The notes under the pieces were generated by a model. It was not told the DNA's origin and did no database searches. It saw only the letters and a program-made list of their open reading frames with translations. A stretch of DNA of 64,000 nt from Inia geoffrensis (taxonomy: Eukaryota > Chordata > Mammalia > Artiodactyla > Iniidae). Positions within the stretch are counted from its first letter, which is position 1. Each line of letters starts with the position of its first letter. The position numbers and the translations under genes were made by a program. This document shows, piece after piece, positions 37,113 through 49,169 of this stretch. The stretch is from positions 171,397,494 through 171,461,493 of the forward strand of contig CM070899.1 in the NCBI GenBank assembly GCA_036417435.1, read 5' to 3'.

Positions 37113-37392
37113 TTTCTTTTCTTTTTTTTAATTATATTTATTTTTGGCTGTGTTGGGTCTTCGTTTTTTTGTTGTTGTTTTTTTTTGCGGTACGCGGGCC
37201 TCTCGCTGTTGTGGCCTCTCCCGTTGCAGAGCACAGGCTCCAGACGCGGAGGCTCAGCGGCCATAGCGCACGGGCGCACGGGCGCACGGGCGCAGCCGCT
37301 CCGTGGCATGTGGGATCTTCCCGGACCGGGGCACGAAGCCGCGTCCCCTGTATTGGCAGGCAGACTCCCAACCAGTGCGCCACCAGGGAAGC
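37113..37392 (-). mobile_element. Chimeric SINE: short CHR body joined to a long-CHR 3' end
   Basis: Reading the minus strand, a complete short-type body runs to 'taccgcaaaa' and an A-rich spacer with 'caacaac', then continues into 'cgaagacccaacacagccaa' and an AT tail, which is the 3' end of the long subtype. A single 10-bp duplication TCTATGAGAC (37103-37112 and 37393-37402) flanks the whole unit. The body also carries three tandem copies of GCGCACGG at 37266-37289, absent from the other copies. Confidence 0.88.
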
Positions 37393-37402
37393 TCTATGAG
37401 AC

Positions 37403-38436
37403 GTTTTTTTTTCCTTCAGTTCTTCCTCCCTTCCTTCCTTTCTCTCTTTCTTTTCTCTGCTCTTATGGCTGAAAGGTGGCTGTTGATCAGCTTTATTTTT
37501 AAAGAAGAAAATACTGAGAAATAAGCATGTAATTTCCACAACATACACCTGATGCTATTGCAAGGCAGGGGGGTTTGTTTGGGCTTTTAGGTTTCGCTTT
37601 ATGTATTTGTAGAAATATATACTGCTTTGCAAGAAGAACATATTACTTGAAATATTTTTATTTTTAGTAAATCAAACTTCACAAGATTAGAAGATGGAGC
37701 AATGTTTTCTCTCCCTCTCTCTCTCTTTTTAATAAATACCATAATTCTCAAACTGTAAGATACAATGGCAATGTGGATATTAATCAGAATCAAGTTAAAC
37801 CCTTTGAGAAGTGCAGTGTCTCTTCCTGCCTGCGGTAATCCCTTATCTCTCTGAATTCATTCTTGTATCCTCCTGTTCCCATCACTACATTTACAAACCT
37901 TCCTGGGCTTGTACTGCCTGTCCTCATTCGTGGAGGAAGCTGCCCTAAGGCCAGCCGTCTTCACCTCTGTTCTGTCTGCCATCCCTTCTCAGTCTTAGGA
38001 CTTTGCCTTCATATTTAATTCCTCTCTACACAGTCCTGAATGTGTGTGTGTCTCTCTGCACTAGATCTTTCCACTCAGCAGATATATGCTCCATTAACAC
38101 TCCCCCTGCCCCACACGCCCGCGTCTCCCTTTTGCCTCTGCCTGGCTTACTGTCCCTCCCAGTTCACAGATTTGGTTCCTTCTTATCTTTCGTGTATCCA
38201 ACCCAACCTCATGCATCGCCCCCTCCACCCCTACAGGGGACACTCCCTAATCCTCATGCTTGCAGGAGGGGGACATTCCTGCTGCCCTTACATTATTGTC
38301 TCTTCTTTCATCAGCCTTCTGTTTATAACATTTATGAATTTGAATTTATCTTTGTTTATGTCTGTTTCCATGAGCTAAAATGGTACGGGCATTGTCTTGG
38401 TTACTGTTTGTTTGTAGCTCTGACTCGTCCCCCATG
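37403..38436. other. Pyrimidine-rich intron, possible L2 remnant
   Basis: A CT-rich stretch is at 37408-37460. From about 37850 to 38340 the C/T-rich text ('ctgcctggcttactgtccct', 'actccctaatcctcatgctt') is reminiscent of the L2 3' region but could not be aligned securely. Confidence 0.35.
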
Positions 38437-38439
38437 CTT

Positions 38440-38643
38440 TTTTTTTTTTTTTGCGGTCCGCAGGCCTCTCACTGTTGTGGCCTCTCCCGTTGCGGAGCAC
38501 AGGCTCCGGATGCGCAGGCTCAGCGGCCATGGCTCACGGGCCCAGCTGCTTCACGGCATGTGGGATCTTCCCGGACCGGGGCACAAACCCACGTCCCCTG
38601 CATCGGCAGGCGGACTCTCAACCACTGCGCCACCAGGGAAGCC
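38440..38643 (-). mobile_element. Short CHR-type SINE, minus strand
   Basis: T run at 38438-38452, then 'gcggtccgcaggcctctcac', ending 'ccaccagggaagccc'. Only a weak duplication is visible (cccccatg on the left, cccgccatg on the right). The 219-codon plus-strand frame at 38003-38662 runs through it and is not a gene. Confidence 0.93.
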
Positions 38644-38659
38644 CCCCGCCATGTGTTTT

Positions 38660-39414
38660 TGAGTGAATAAGTGTTGTGATAAATTGAAAGGAAAAAGTCC
38701 ATAATAATTTTTACTTTTTCTGATACCATGTATTACAGTTGGATCCTTTGCTGGGCGGACTAGATTGGCCATATGATATGATATTGTGATTTTTATTAGT
38801 TACGAGCTAAAAATGGCAGATTATAGGTAAAGCAAAGAAAACCTGTTAAATATTAAGTCATGTATGTAAGTAAATCTTAGAAACACGGTCTTACTTCTGA
38901 GTCATCGATGTTAGGCTGCATCCTGGCTTGTGTTGCAAGTGGTGCAAGTTTTACTTCAGAAACCTTGACCTGGTGGAGAGTGCGGTGTTCCTCATCCACT
39001 TATTCAGTCACTTCTGATCTTCCCCTGAGAACATCTTGTAACTGACCACGGATTCACGTGCTAAAAGGTGAGCACCCTCAGTCTGTTACTAACAGTGTCT
39101 CTGCATCCTTATAATTTTTGCTGTATGATAGTTGGTCACAGTTGCCCGGGGAAAGCCCCCTGAGGCTTTTAAGGCTTTGTCTAGAAGGTCATGGTATTAG
39201 AGAATAAGAGCTGCTGGGACTTACTTAAGTGAGGCATTAGGGGGACATGAGGGGAAAAAGGCCGCCTAAAATGTTGCTCAAGGTCCAACATAGTCATCGA
39301 TTCTGTTAGCTCTAAAAATTTTAATTACTTGAATAATTAAAATATTTGATTATCAGAAAATATTAAATTTCTCTGTTTATAACTAAAGTGACAGATTAAT
39401 TTTCCATTTAATTG
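38660..39414. other. Intron, no recognisable feature
   Basis: No repeat or coding signal recognised. Confidence 0.45.
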
Positions 39415-39423
39415 GAAAAACAA

Positions 39424-39631
39424 TTTTTTTTTTCTTTTTGCGGTACGTGGGCCTCTCACTGTTGTGGCCTCTCCCGCTGTGGAGCACAGGCTCCGGACAT
39501 GCAGGCTCAGCGGCCATGTCTCACGGGCCCAGCCGCTCCACGGCACGTGGGATCTTCCCGGACCGGGGCACAAACCTGTGTCCCCTGCATCCGCAGTCGG
39601 ACTCTCAACCACTGCGCCACCAGCGAAGCCC
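39424..39631 (-). mobile_element. Short CHR-type SINE, minus strand
   Basis: T-rich tail, 'gcggtacgtgggcctctcac', ending 'ccaccagcgaagccc'. The 9-bp GAAAAACAA occurs on both sides (39415-39423 and 39632-39640). Confidence 0.94.
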
Positions 39632-39640
39632 GAAAAACAA

Positions 39641-40338
39641 CATTTGAACAAACCATTTGATTATATTTAATATTTTATAAGCAAGTGAGTTGAAAGTAAT
39701 ATATTCTCTCCTGAAAATATATTTTATTTGTTTCCGAGCTGTTTTCTTACTATTTAAAAGTTTTTTTTGCAGAGAGTGCTGAGGTTTTTATTGTCATTAG
39801 AATGAATATGAATTATACTATTACTCGGGGACCCCAGCCTGGCGAAAATGTTTTCTTTGAGATACTAATTTTCTTATTCTAGGAACAGTGGAGTTTGGTA
39901 TTTACATGTTCAGTATATAAAATATGGATGTTATAAATTCTGTTCTACCATTACCATTTTAGATCTAGTAGATAGCTTTTTGATATGGTTTTCTTCAATG
40001 CTCTGAGTAAAGTTTCTCTTCTTATACATGTATATTTCATATAAAATTGAGTTTTAGAAGTTATTTTCAAAGAGAGGAGTGATATCCTTTGTGTTTTATG
40101 GAATTTCACAAAAAGTTTTTTAGTGAAAGGAATTGATTCCTATAGAAAGATAACCTCACATAGGTTGTAGAGAATTTTTTTTTTAAATTAACGCTCATTA
40201 GGTGTCCCTATTTATTCCTTATCATCCTCTGGGCTCATTGAACATCTAATGAGACGAATGATTAGAATTATGGAGTCTTCCCTGCTACCTTGGAAGATAG
40301 TATACTCGTTGGACTATATGGGGATTAATTTGATAGCA
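39641..40338. other. Intron, no recognisable feature
   Basis: AT-rich sequence without a recognised repeat. Confidence 0.45.
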
Positions 40339-40357
40339 TGATTTCTTTTTTAATTAA

Positions 40358-42099
40358 TTAATTTTTAAACATCTTCATTGAAGTATAATTGCTTTACAAT
40401 GGTGTGATAGTTTCTGCTTTATAATAAAGTGAGTCAGCTACACATATACATATATTCCCATCTCTCCTCCCTCTTGCGTCTCCCTCCCACCCTCCCTTAT
40501 CCCACCCCCCCTTATCCCACCCCCCTAGGTGGTTACAAAGCACTGAGCTGATCTCCCTGTATTACATGGCTGCTTCCCACTAGCTATCGGTTTTACATTT
40601 GGTAGTGTATATATGCCCATGCCTCTCTCTCACTTCATCCCAGCTTACCCTTGCCCCTCCCCATGTCCTCAAGTCCATTCTGTATGTCTGAGTCTTTATT
40701 GCTGTTCTGCCCCTAGGTTCTTCAGAGCCATTATTTTTTTTTCTTTTTTTTTTAGGTTCCATATATATGTGTTAGCATACGGTATTTGTTTTACTCTTTC
40801 TGACTTACTTTACTCTGTATGACAGACTCTAGGTCCATCCACCTCACTACAAATAACTCAATTTCATTTCTTTTTGTGGCTGAGTAATATTCCATTGTAT
40901 ATATGTGCCACATCTTTTTTATCCATTCATCTGTTGATGGACACTTAGGTTGCTTCCATGTCCTGGCTATTGTAAAAAGAGCTGCAATAAACATTTTGGT
41001 ACATGACTCTTTTTGAATTATGGTTTTCTCAGGGTATATGCCCAGTAGTGGGATTGCTGGGTCGTATGGTGGTTCTATTTGTAGTTTTTTAAGGAACCTC
41101 CATCCTGTTCTCCACAGTGGCTGTATCAATTTACTTTCCCAGCAACAGTGCAAGAGGGTTCCCTTTTCTCCACACCCTCTCCAGCATTTATTGTTTGTAG
41201 ATTTTTTGATGATGGCCATTCTGACTGGTGTGAGGTGATACGTCATTGTAGTTTTGATTTGCATTTCTCTAATGATTAGTGATGTTGAGCCTCCTTTCAT
41301 GTGTTTGTTGGCAATCTGTATATCTTCTTTGGCGAAGTGTCTGTTTAGGCCTTCTGCCCATTTTTGGATTGGGTTGTTTGTTTTTTTTGATATTGAGCTG
41401 CATGAGCTGCTTGTAAATTTTAGAGATTAATCCTTTGTCCGTTGCTTCATTTGCAAATATTTTCTCCCATTCTGAGGGCTGTCTTTTCGCCTTGTTTGTA
41501 GTTTCCTTTGCTCTGCAAAAGCTTTGAAGTTTCATTAGGTCCCATTTGTTTATTTTTGTTTTTATTTCCATTTTTCTAGGAGGTGGGCCAAAAAGGATCT
41601 TGCTGTGATTTATGTCATAGAGTGTTCTGCCTGTGTCCTCTTCTAACAGTTTTAGAGTGTCTGACCTTACATTTAGGTCTTTAATCCATTTTGAGTTTAT
41701 TTTTGTGTATGGTGTTAGGGAGTGTTCTAATTTCATTCTTTTACATGTAGCTGTCCAGTTTTCCCAGCACCACTTTTTGAAGAGGCTGTCTTTCCTCTAT
41801 TGTATATTCTTGCCTCCTTAATCAAACATAGGATGACCATATGTGCGTGGGTTTATCTTTGGGCTTTCTACCCTGTTCCACTGATCTACATTTCTGTTTT
41901 GTGCCAGTACCATACTGTCTTGATTACTGTAGCTTTGTAGTATAGTCTGAAGTCAGGGAGCCTGATTCCTCCAGCTCCGTTTTTCTTTCTCAAGATTGCT
42001 TTGGCTCTTCGGGGTCTTTTGTGTTTCCATACAAATTGTGAAATTTTTTGTTCTAGTTCTGTGAAAAATGCTATTGGTAGTTTTATAGGGATTACATTG
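40358..42099 (-). mobile_element. 5'-truncated L1 retrotransposon, 1.74 kb, minus strand
   Basis: The minus strand carries the C-terminal part of L1 ORF2 and the 3'-UTR. The insertion is bounded by a 19-bp duplication with one mismatch, TGATTTCTTTTTTAATTAA (40339-40357) and TGATTTTTTTTTTAATTAA (42100-42118). The truncation removes the endonuclease and reverse transcriptase cores, so the copy is dead. It lies directly next to a SINE at 42152. Confidence 0.95.
40791..41736 (-). pseudogene. L1 ORF2 C-terminal fragment, frameshifted
   Basis: Two overlapping minus-strand frames, 41269-41736 and 40791-41300, together represent the last part of L1 ORF2p; the change of frame around 41269-41300 shows a frameshift. 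Recognisable segments are [44 protein letters not shown] and [15 protein letters not shown]. The Cys-rich motif near the C-terminus reads [18 protein letters not shown], in which the last conserved Cys of the CX3CX7HX4C pattern is Ser. The reverse transcriptase and endonuclease domains are missing, so no activity is expected. Confidence 0.93.
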
Positions 42100-42151
42100 T
42101 GATTTTTTTTTTAATTAAAGAAATTTTAGAATATGTTATTTACTTGATTTT

Positions 42152-42361
42152 TTTTTTTTTTTTCTTTTTTACGGTACACGGGCCTCTCACTTTTGTGGCC
42201 TCTCCCGTTGCAGAGCACAGGCTCCGGACACGCAGGCTCAGCAGCCATGGCTCATGGGCCTAGCCGCTCTGCGGCATGTGAGATCTTCCTGGACCGGGGC
42301 ACGAACCCGTGTCCCCTGCATCGGCAGGCAGACTCTCAACCACTGCACCACCAGGGAAGCC
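42152..42361 (-). mobile_element. Short CHR-type SINE, minus strand
   Basis: T-rich tail with an internal C, 'acggtacacgggcctctcac', ending 'ccaccagggaagccc'. Flanking 'ttatttacttgatttt' and 'tgtttactgtgtttt' are only imperfectly alike. In PARD3 sense it contains 'cctctcccgttgcag', an acceptor look-alike. Confidence 0.93.
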
Positions 42362-44160
42362 CTGTTTACTGTGTTTTGTTCTTGCAAACAACAGCCCAGT
42401 GAATAACCTTTGTCCTTCAGCCACTTGGCATTGAGTATCTCTTGGATAGAAACCTAAAAATGAATTGTATATTTGTGGGTTTGTACGAGAGTATATACAT
42501 GTATAACTTTGATAGATGTTTCCAGACTGATCTCAGTAGATGCTGGACCAAGTTACACTCCCACCAGCAATGCCCAGGAGACCCCGTGCACTGTGTCATG
42601 TCACGTTACAACATGAGGTTCTGTGAAATCTGTGCAGCTGATGAGATATGCCTTTGAAATCATTCCCTTTCCCCACTCTCTAGAGCATAAGGCTGTTGAC
42701 ACAGTTTGCAGCTTGTGAACTGAGACTGGGCTTCCTTTCCTCTTAGGGAGAACAGGGCACTCAGTCCCTGTCTTCCTGGGAGGAAGAGGAAGCCTTGGCG
42801 TGCAAAATGGGGGTGTGGTGGGGTGGGGAGGGGGTTCTTGTTAGTCCTTTACAAGAGTAACATGGAGGAAACACACCATAGTATTAGTTTTGATGCTACT
42901 GTTTCTGTTGTGGGTGTATCTTCCTGCCACCCCTTTATGGACATCCCAATGCTTCTCCCCTGCACCCCCAGCACTGCCAGCTCCCCTGAACTTGTTTGGT
43001 CTCCAGATTCATCTTGCACTTACATCGCTGGCCTTTTGAGCATGCTCATCAACTCTCCCCTTGCCTCTTCCTAAGTCCTCTCCCATGGTCAGAACTTGGA
43101 AGTCTCCACTCTGGAGCCGTTCTGGCACCTGCTTTCTGTGGCGCATTATCCGATCCGCCTACTCCTGCCCAAAGCAAGGGAAGGTGCACCCAGGAGCTTT
43201 TATTCCCTTTCTTTCCATCATGGCACTTACCATGTTTCATTTTAATTACGGGTGTTTCTCTTTTAATGAGAGCACGGCCCATATTTGTCTCTCAGGGTTT
43301 CTGTTTGTGAGGGAGGCATGCCTAAACTTCTGGGGGCATTAAATCTCTTTTGCAACCTTTGCATCTAAGCACACCTTACTTTCACTGAATGCTTTTGTAA
43401 TTGTAAAGGGCTACATGCTTATAGTTTGTGTATCTAAACGGTTCTTCTCGTAACACATTTTTATAGCCAGTATTTTGAAAAAAAATATATTATTCCATCG
43501 AGAGTATATCTTTCCTTACAGTGAATGTTTAACTTTTCAAGAATCTCTTCTAGATTAAATTGGGAAAATTTTGAGGGGAGGGCAAGGAAAGTTAGATTAT
43601 ATCAGCAGAAATCTAGGCTTTTGGACTTACTCCTATTTTAAGCCCCCAGAGGGACTAATTTTCCTGAGAACTTTGTATTTTAATCATAAACATACCCGAT
43701 TCAGTAATACTTTCATAAACCTTTGGCTGAGAGTTTGGCATTAATGTCCTGAACTCATAGAAAGAGAAACATATTTTTGTGGATTGGCCAAGAAAAACAG
43801 GTCTCAATTCAAATAAAAATAATGTTTCTTATTTTAAAAAGATTTTCCCACTGAGTTATGTGTTAAACTTTTTGCTAATTTAGTTGTCTAATATTGCACA
43901 TGACTTAGGCAGTGATTTGGTATACTTTCTGTTGCTCAGTATAATGCCTGTCTGAAGTTTTAAAATTTTGCTCTTCAGTAGGAGTTAAGTTGAATTAGGG
44001 TACACAGAATTATTTAACTAACTTTTATTATTTACTTTGTGGATTTTTATAAAAAGATAAATCCCGTGTCTTATTTCGTTAAATGTATTGGAAATCGTAA
44101 AATATGCAAAGGACTTGTATTGATGGTGAAAATGCCTTCTTTAAGGTGCATGTGCATTTT
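42362..44160. other. Intron with a probable old L1 remnant
   Basis: About 42390-42610 resembles an old minus-strand L1 piece ('gttacactcccaccagcaat' is a typical reversed L1 phrase). 43430-44010 is AT-rich and repeat-free. Frames at 42996-43342 have no recognisable product. Confidence 0.4.
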
Positions 44161-45160
44161 CCCTTCTGTAAGTGACTGGAGCAGCATTTTGAATCTACTG
44201 CATCCCTGGAGAATCTTTCTCTTGGCCTCTGTGACATTCTGTCTCTAAGCTCAGTCATTGTTTTATTTGCAGAAATGTCTTTCTTCCGCTCTACCCGTGT
44301 GCGTGCATGCAGGTCATTTTTCTAAATGGGATTTTACATGCTCTTCCTTGGCATGACCTTTCAGTTTCTCTTCCCGTCTTTCCAGCTTTGTGTTGCCCAC
44401 AAATACTAGCTGACTACTTCTGTCTAGACATCTTTGAGCTCTTTTTACACTTTCTCCCAAGCAGAGGGAAGTGGTCCCTAGTGTAAAGGGCAGTGCGAGT
44501 TGAAACCCCTTGCTCTGGACCTGACTCTCCATCCATCTGTGCAATCCATCACAGCCTCTGTATGCCAGAATGACCTCACCCCCTGTGAAATTGTCTGTAG
44601 TTAATTTTCAGATGTTTCCTAGAGCTGGAGAATTCTGTAATAGTCAATGACTTTCTTGTTTCTTGTCATTTTGCTATGGGTCTCCCAGGTTTCAAACTTA
44701 CTTTGTGTCTTTCTATTGCTTCTTGTTTTATCTGTTGCCAGGTACTACATATTATACCTTTAGTCTTGCATATATATGTGTTCTTTCTACCTTCTAGCAC
44801 CTGTTCTCACTTCAGCCATACTCCTTCCAACTGGACTGATGTAACATGTGTCTCCCTCTACCATCTGTCCCTTCTTTAAGTCAATGCTGCACATTGCTAT
44901 TTGCTTCATCTTTGAAACCACTGTTTGTATTGCATCACCTCCATGTTTAAAGGCATAAAAAAACTCCCTCCTGCAGTGATTTAAAATTAACCTCATTAGC
45001 TTGGTATTCTGTATACTCTGCAATCCAAAATCCAAGTTAACGTCTTTAGGCTTCATCTCCTACCATGACCTCATGCATATCCTACGCTCTGTTGGACTTC
45101 TGTGCATTCCCTTTAAATAAATATTCCTTCTATTAAATAAATAACCCTTCCATTTCTTCT
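44161..45160. mobile_element. Possible old L2-like region
   Basis: C/T-rich text including 'ggcttcatctcctaccatga', 'cctcatgcatatcctacgct' and 'tgtgcattccctttaaataa' is reminiscent of ancient LINE sequence. The assignment is weak and the ends unknown. Confidence 0.3.
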
Positions 45161-45173
45161 ATTCCTCCAATGG

Positions 45174-45201
45174 CCCCCCGCCCCCCCCCCCCACCCCCAC
45201 C
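45174..45201. repeat. Poly-C tract
   Basis: A nearly pure C run (one G and two A interruptions in 28 bases). The G-rich complementary strand could form a quadruplex, and the tract is error-prone in sequencing. Confidence 0.9.
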
Positions 45202-47840
45202 TTTTGAATCAGTGTTGTGTCGTTAAGTACTTAATCCAGTCTCTGGTCACATGTGTTTTGGATGCTCGCTTTAAGATAGTGCCCTGCTTGAGAATGGAGT
45301 GGTTTGAACAGCGAGGAGACCAAAATTGAGTCCTGGTTCATGCTTCTTAATGGGAATATTGCATAAGTTGCTTAACCTCTAGCTTCCTGGAGGGGCAGAG
45401 CCTGGATGGAAATGGTCCCTTAAGGAAAACACATGTTCCAAAAGTCTGTCTGGAAAACAAGGAGTCTGGTAAAATTTTGAGGAAATCCAAAGCATTGATT
45501 TCAGTTAATGATCTTTACACAAAATAGCGATCAGTTTTTATCCCATGACGTCAGGGGTTATTTTCTTGCCTTTGAGCCAAAGGTGTTCTGGTGCTCTGTC
45601 TGTGTGGAGCCCCCTATGAGGAGGCTGTTTCATGTGCTCCCAATCAGAGGCTCAGATTTGATTCCTGCCTTGAGGGATTCATTAGTCTGACTGCTCTGAA
45701 CCCCCCTTTCCTTATCTGGACTGTTGGAGGAATTACCTCTTTCTTCCTAATAAAGTTCAGAAGCTTTAATGACCTTATCACAGTGGTTTACCAATTATGC
45801 TCCCGACCAGAAAAACTTGGATTTCTGTTGCCCTTAACTGTGTGACCGTGGTCACTTTGATTTGACTCTTCGGTAAAATAATATAGCTCAATAGTCAATA
45901 AGTGTTACTTTAATTACATAATATGTTAGTCAAAACCTAATATAAAAGTTATTGCTATTCTTTGCCACACACCCTGTCCTAGTGATTGCTTTAAATTTTC
46001 AGTAGTCATGTTCTATCATTAGGAACTCAACTTGCTTCTTATCTTTAAATATAAGGGCTTGTTGGATAGAATAATAAGCAAATTACATTCAACAGTCTAT
46101 TCTACTGTCAAAAAATGTAGTTTTCTTTTTTTTTTTGTATGTGAAACAAATGTGTAGTATTTAGTCAAAATAATTCTGTCCCTGCTCTCAGATGCCTTAC
46201 AGTCTCTTGGGGCGACAGAGCACTGTGATCCTTGTGTGCTTCTGGTGAGTAAGAGGTGGGTGAAAGGCATCACGTGGACATTTCAGTGCATGTGACAGTT
46301 GGATGGATATTCAGGTACTCTACCCCAAAACACTAGGACTGCTTTGGATAAGTAGATGGTATTCACTTTGGGTCTTGAAAGATGACCGTGGTACCCCGGT
46401 AAAGCCAGGTTACAGAAAGATGAGCATAGGGGAGGTTTTGTTGGTGAGAAGCCTGGTGTGATGGGAGTTTAGTGTTCATGTATGGACAAGATACATGTTA
46501 GAAGTTAAATTGGGTCCAGATTGTTTGGAAGTATCCAAATATATATTATGCAAATACAACATTGGTGATGGAGAAGAGGGGTCAAATCTGTCATGTTGGT
46601 TCAAACAGCAAGTTTCTTTACCCATTAAAGTACACTGAAAATGGATTTGAGAAGACAAACCCCCATTAGAAGCGTAAGAAATAATGTCCTAAATCCATGC
46701 TGTTGCAGCCGAGGTGAAAAGAAGAAATTTGATAGGTACTAGGAGGTAGAATCACTTGGCCTTGGTAGTAACCAAGATGTGATTTTCTGTGGTTGAGACA
46801 TTAAAAATGGCCCACAGCAATTTCAGTAGAGCAAAGGGCCAGGCACCAGATTTCTCGGGGGGTGAGGGTTAAATGGGAGGTATAAAGCATGAAAACCTAA
46901 GAGAAGAAGAGGAAGGTGTTTTGATTTTTTAAATGATGGGAGGGGTTGTTGCTTAGCTGCCTGCTGATACGAAGAAGTCATTGCTCATTGGGATAGGGCT
47001 GTTCGCTCAAATTTTAAAGTTAAAGAGAACCTTGATTACCTTGCATTAATAAGCCAGATTTCATCAGGCTTCATATTTGATTAGTTCCTCCTGGAGTCTT
47101 TCAAAGACCCTTCTGGTTTCTACTGACCTGAATGGTTTTGCGTTACTGGAATATATCTTGTTGTCTGTTTCTTCCAACAGATGACTCTGAGTATATTAAA
47201 TAACATTAGGCTTGATTCTTATCCCAAGGAATTCTGACTATTAAAATCTCTGTTCATTCTAAGGAATTTTTTGTTTAGCAGAAAATATGATATGGCTGGT
47301 GATTTTATTTTTTACCCTCTGCATATGTTGCTCTACATAATGAATATGAGTTGCCCTACATAGATGATGGAACTATTTGTCATCAAACTTCAGCTTCTTT
47401 CTTCTATTGTTTTTCTACTATTAGGTAAGATGTTAATGTGTAACTAATTGTACCTTATGGTATATACCACTTGCAAGTACAGAAATATATCTGAGCTTCA
47501 GAATACAGGGGAATTTAAGAGTTAATCTTCAGTCAGTAGTGAGGTGCTTTTTGCTAGAATAATATTGCTTAGGGACTTCCTACGAATAAGAAGATAAAAA
47601 TTGGGCCAGGGTTTCTTGGTTTCTTTTCAATTTCTCATGTGACTTAAAATTTGCCAGGTTGTTAATATTTGAATTGTAATAATGATTCTGTGAATGAAAA
47701 AAAAATTGGGGGGATTTTAAGGTGGTCTGGAAAACGTGGGTGATTGTTATATAATTTAATGTCTTGATACTCCAGTTCTCATCAAAACAAGTTTAATAAT
47801 AACAAAAACATGGGCTGACTTTTTTTTTAACTCCAAGAGT
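45202..47840. other. Intron, no confident feature
   Basis: About 45325-45395 may be a minus-strand MIR scrap ('cataagttgcttaacctcta'). The remainder is unassigned intron. Confidence 0.4.
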
Positions 47841-47894
47841 CTGTGTGTGTGTGTATGTGTATGTGTGTGTATGTGTGTGTGGTTGTATGTGTGC
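47841..47894. repeat. Interrupted (TG)n/(TA)n microsatellite
   Basis: TG repeats interrupted by 'tatg' units, ending in 'gttgtatgtgtgc'. Interruptions suggest an older, more stable repeat than the others. Confidence 0.9.
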
Positions 47895-48004
47895 ATCTCT
47901 GTGTTGTATTTAGGGTAATTAATTTTTGGTTAATAATGACAAGATATACTATTTCTTGACCTTTAGTATGCTAAACTTTTTTTAAACTAAGAGCTTGTTT
48001 ATTT

Positions 48005-48240
48005 TATTTATTTTTTACTGAGATAAAATTGATGTATAACATTGTGTAAGTTTAAGGTGTACAAAACTTTTATCCGATACATTTATGTTTTGCAGTATGG
48101 TTACCACTGTAGAATTATCTTACACCTCTATCCACATCACATAGCTATCTTTTCTTTTTTTGTGGTGAGAACAATTAAGATACAGTTTCTTAGCACCTTT
48201 GGAGTTTGTAATACAGTATTGTTGACCATAATCACAATGC
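48005..48240 (-). mobile_element. Old L1 3'-UTR fragment, minus strand
   Basis: 'aaattgatgtataacattgt', 'gtaagtttaaggtgtacaaa' and 'tacagtattgttgaccataa' are the reverse complement of the L1 3' region present in plus orientation at about 49590-49818. Confidence 0.75.
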
Positions 48241-48281
48241 CTTAACCCCCAGTGCTAAGCTCTTAATATGCATTGTCCTTA

Positions 48282-48425
48282 TACAGAACCTATGAGGTAA
48301 TGTTTAGCATTATTATCCCCACTTCATGGCTGAGGAACGCGAGCCTGAAGAGTCGTACAACTTGCTAAAGGTCACACAGGGAGTACAACACTTTGCATTC
48401 AAGTCTAGGTCTCCCTGGCTCTAAA
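48282..48425 (+). mobile_element. MIR element, plus strand
   Basis: 'cctatgaggtaatgtttagc', 'attattatccccacttcatg' and 'gctaaaggtcacacagggag' follow the MIR core and 3' order closely. Confidence 0.8.
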
Positions 48426-48559
48426 ATCGATTCATGATCTATTATCTAGTTAATGATAACTGCATAGACAAAGATAACTTCCCCTGAAACTGAGATTCAC
48501 AGGGGTGGAGCTGTTGACCTGGGGTGTGTTTTGGGAAGCCTGTGAGGTCTGTTCCTTGA

Positions 48560-48975
48560 TTGCACAAGCTTTCTTAGGGTCTTTTCTCTGCTTCTCTGCC
48601 TGGAATGCTCTTTCCCCAGACTTACCCTTGCTTAACTCTCCCCCATCTTTCAAACCTGTGCTCAGATCTCACCTTCTCACTGAGACTTTCCGAACCCCTG
48701 TTTAGGACTGTAAGGGGTGGCTACCCCTGCCGAACCCCCCACTTTCCCTACCTTTTTCATTCCCAGTTCCCCTGGCCATACTCTAGTTTTACTAGCACTT
48801 TCTTACCTACATGTAATTTGTTTATTTATCACATTTATTGTAAATTTTCCATTCCTGCCTGTTAAAATATGTTTCAGGAGGGCAGGAATATTGCCTATTG
48901 TTCACTCCCGTGTCCCCAATGCCTTGGACAGCGCCTGGCACATCATAGGCATTCAATCACTGAATAAATAATAAG
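48560..48975 (+). mobile_element. L2 3' end, plus strand
   Basis: 'ctctgcctggaatgctcttt', 'caggagggcaggaatattgc', 'gcgcctggcacatcataggc' and 'attcaatcactgaataaata' follow the well-known end of mammalian L2 ('...gtgcctggcacatagtaggtgctcaataaat'). Frames inside are not genes. Confidence 0.85.
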
Positions 48976-49169
48976 TGGCTAGATGCACGAGAACTCCCTG
49001 AATTCATAAGGAAGATCCCCCCCCGCCCTTTTTTAATGAGCTTGTTCCTAGGGAAAGCATCCATGGCTTTTTTCAGGTTCTTACTTTATTAGACTGCACC
49101 CTGCATCTATCCCAAGGGGTGGTGATTCATAATGCTCATTAACTGAATTAAAAAACCATGGAAACAAAA

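Noticed and set aside
38003..38662. Longest open frame in the window (219 codons, plus strand)
   Set aside because: Its last third is the antisense translation of a CHR SINE and the first part is pyrimidine-rich sequence without recognisable protein similarity or splice context.
40791..41736. Host gene with reverse-transcriptase-related peptide
   Set aside because: It is the frameshifted C-terminal end of L1 ORF2 in a 5'-truncated insertion with a target-site duplication.
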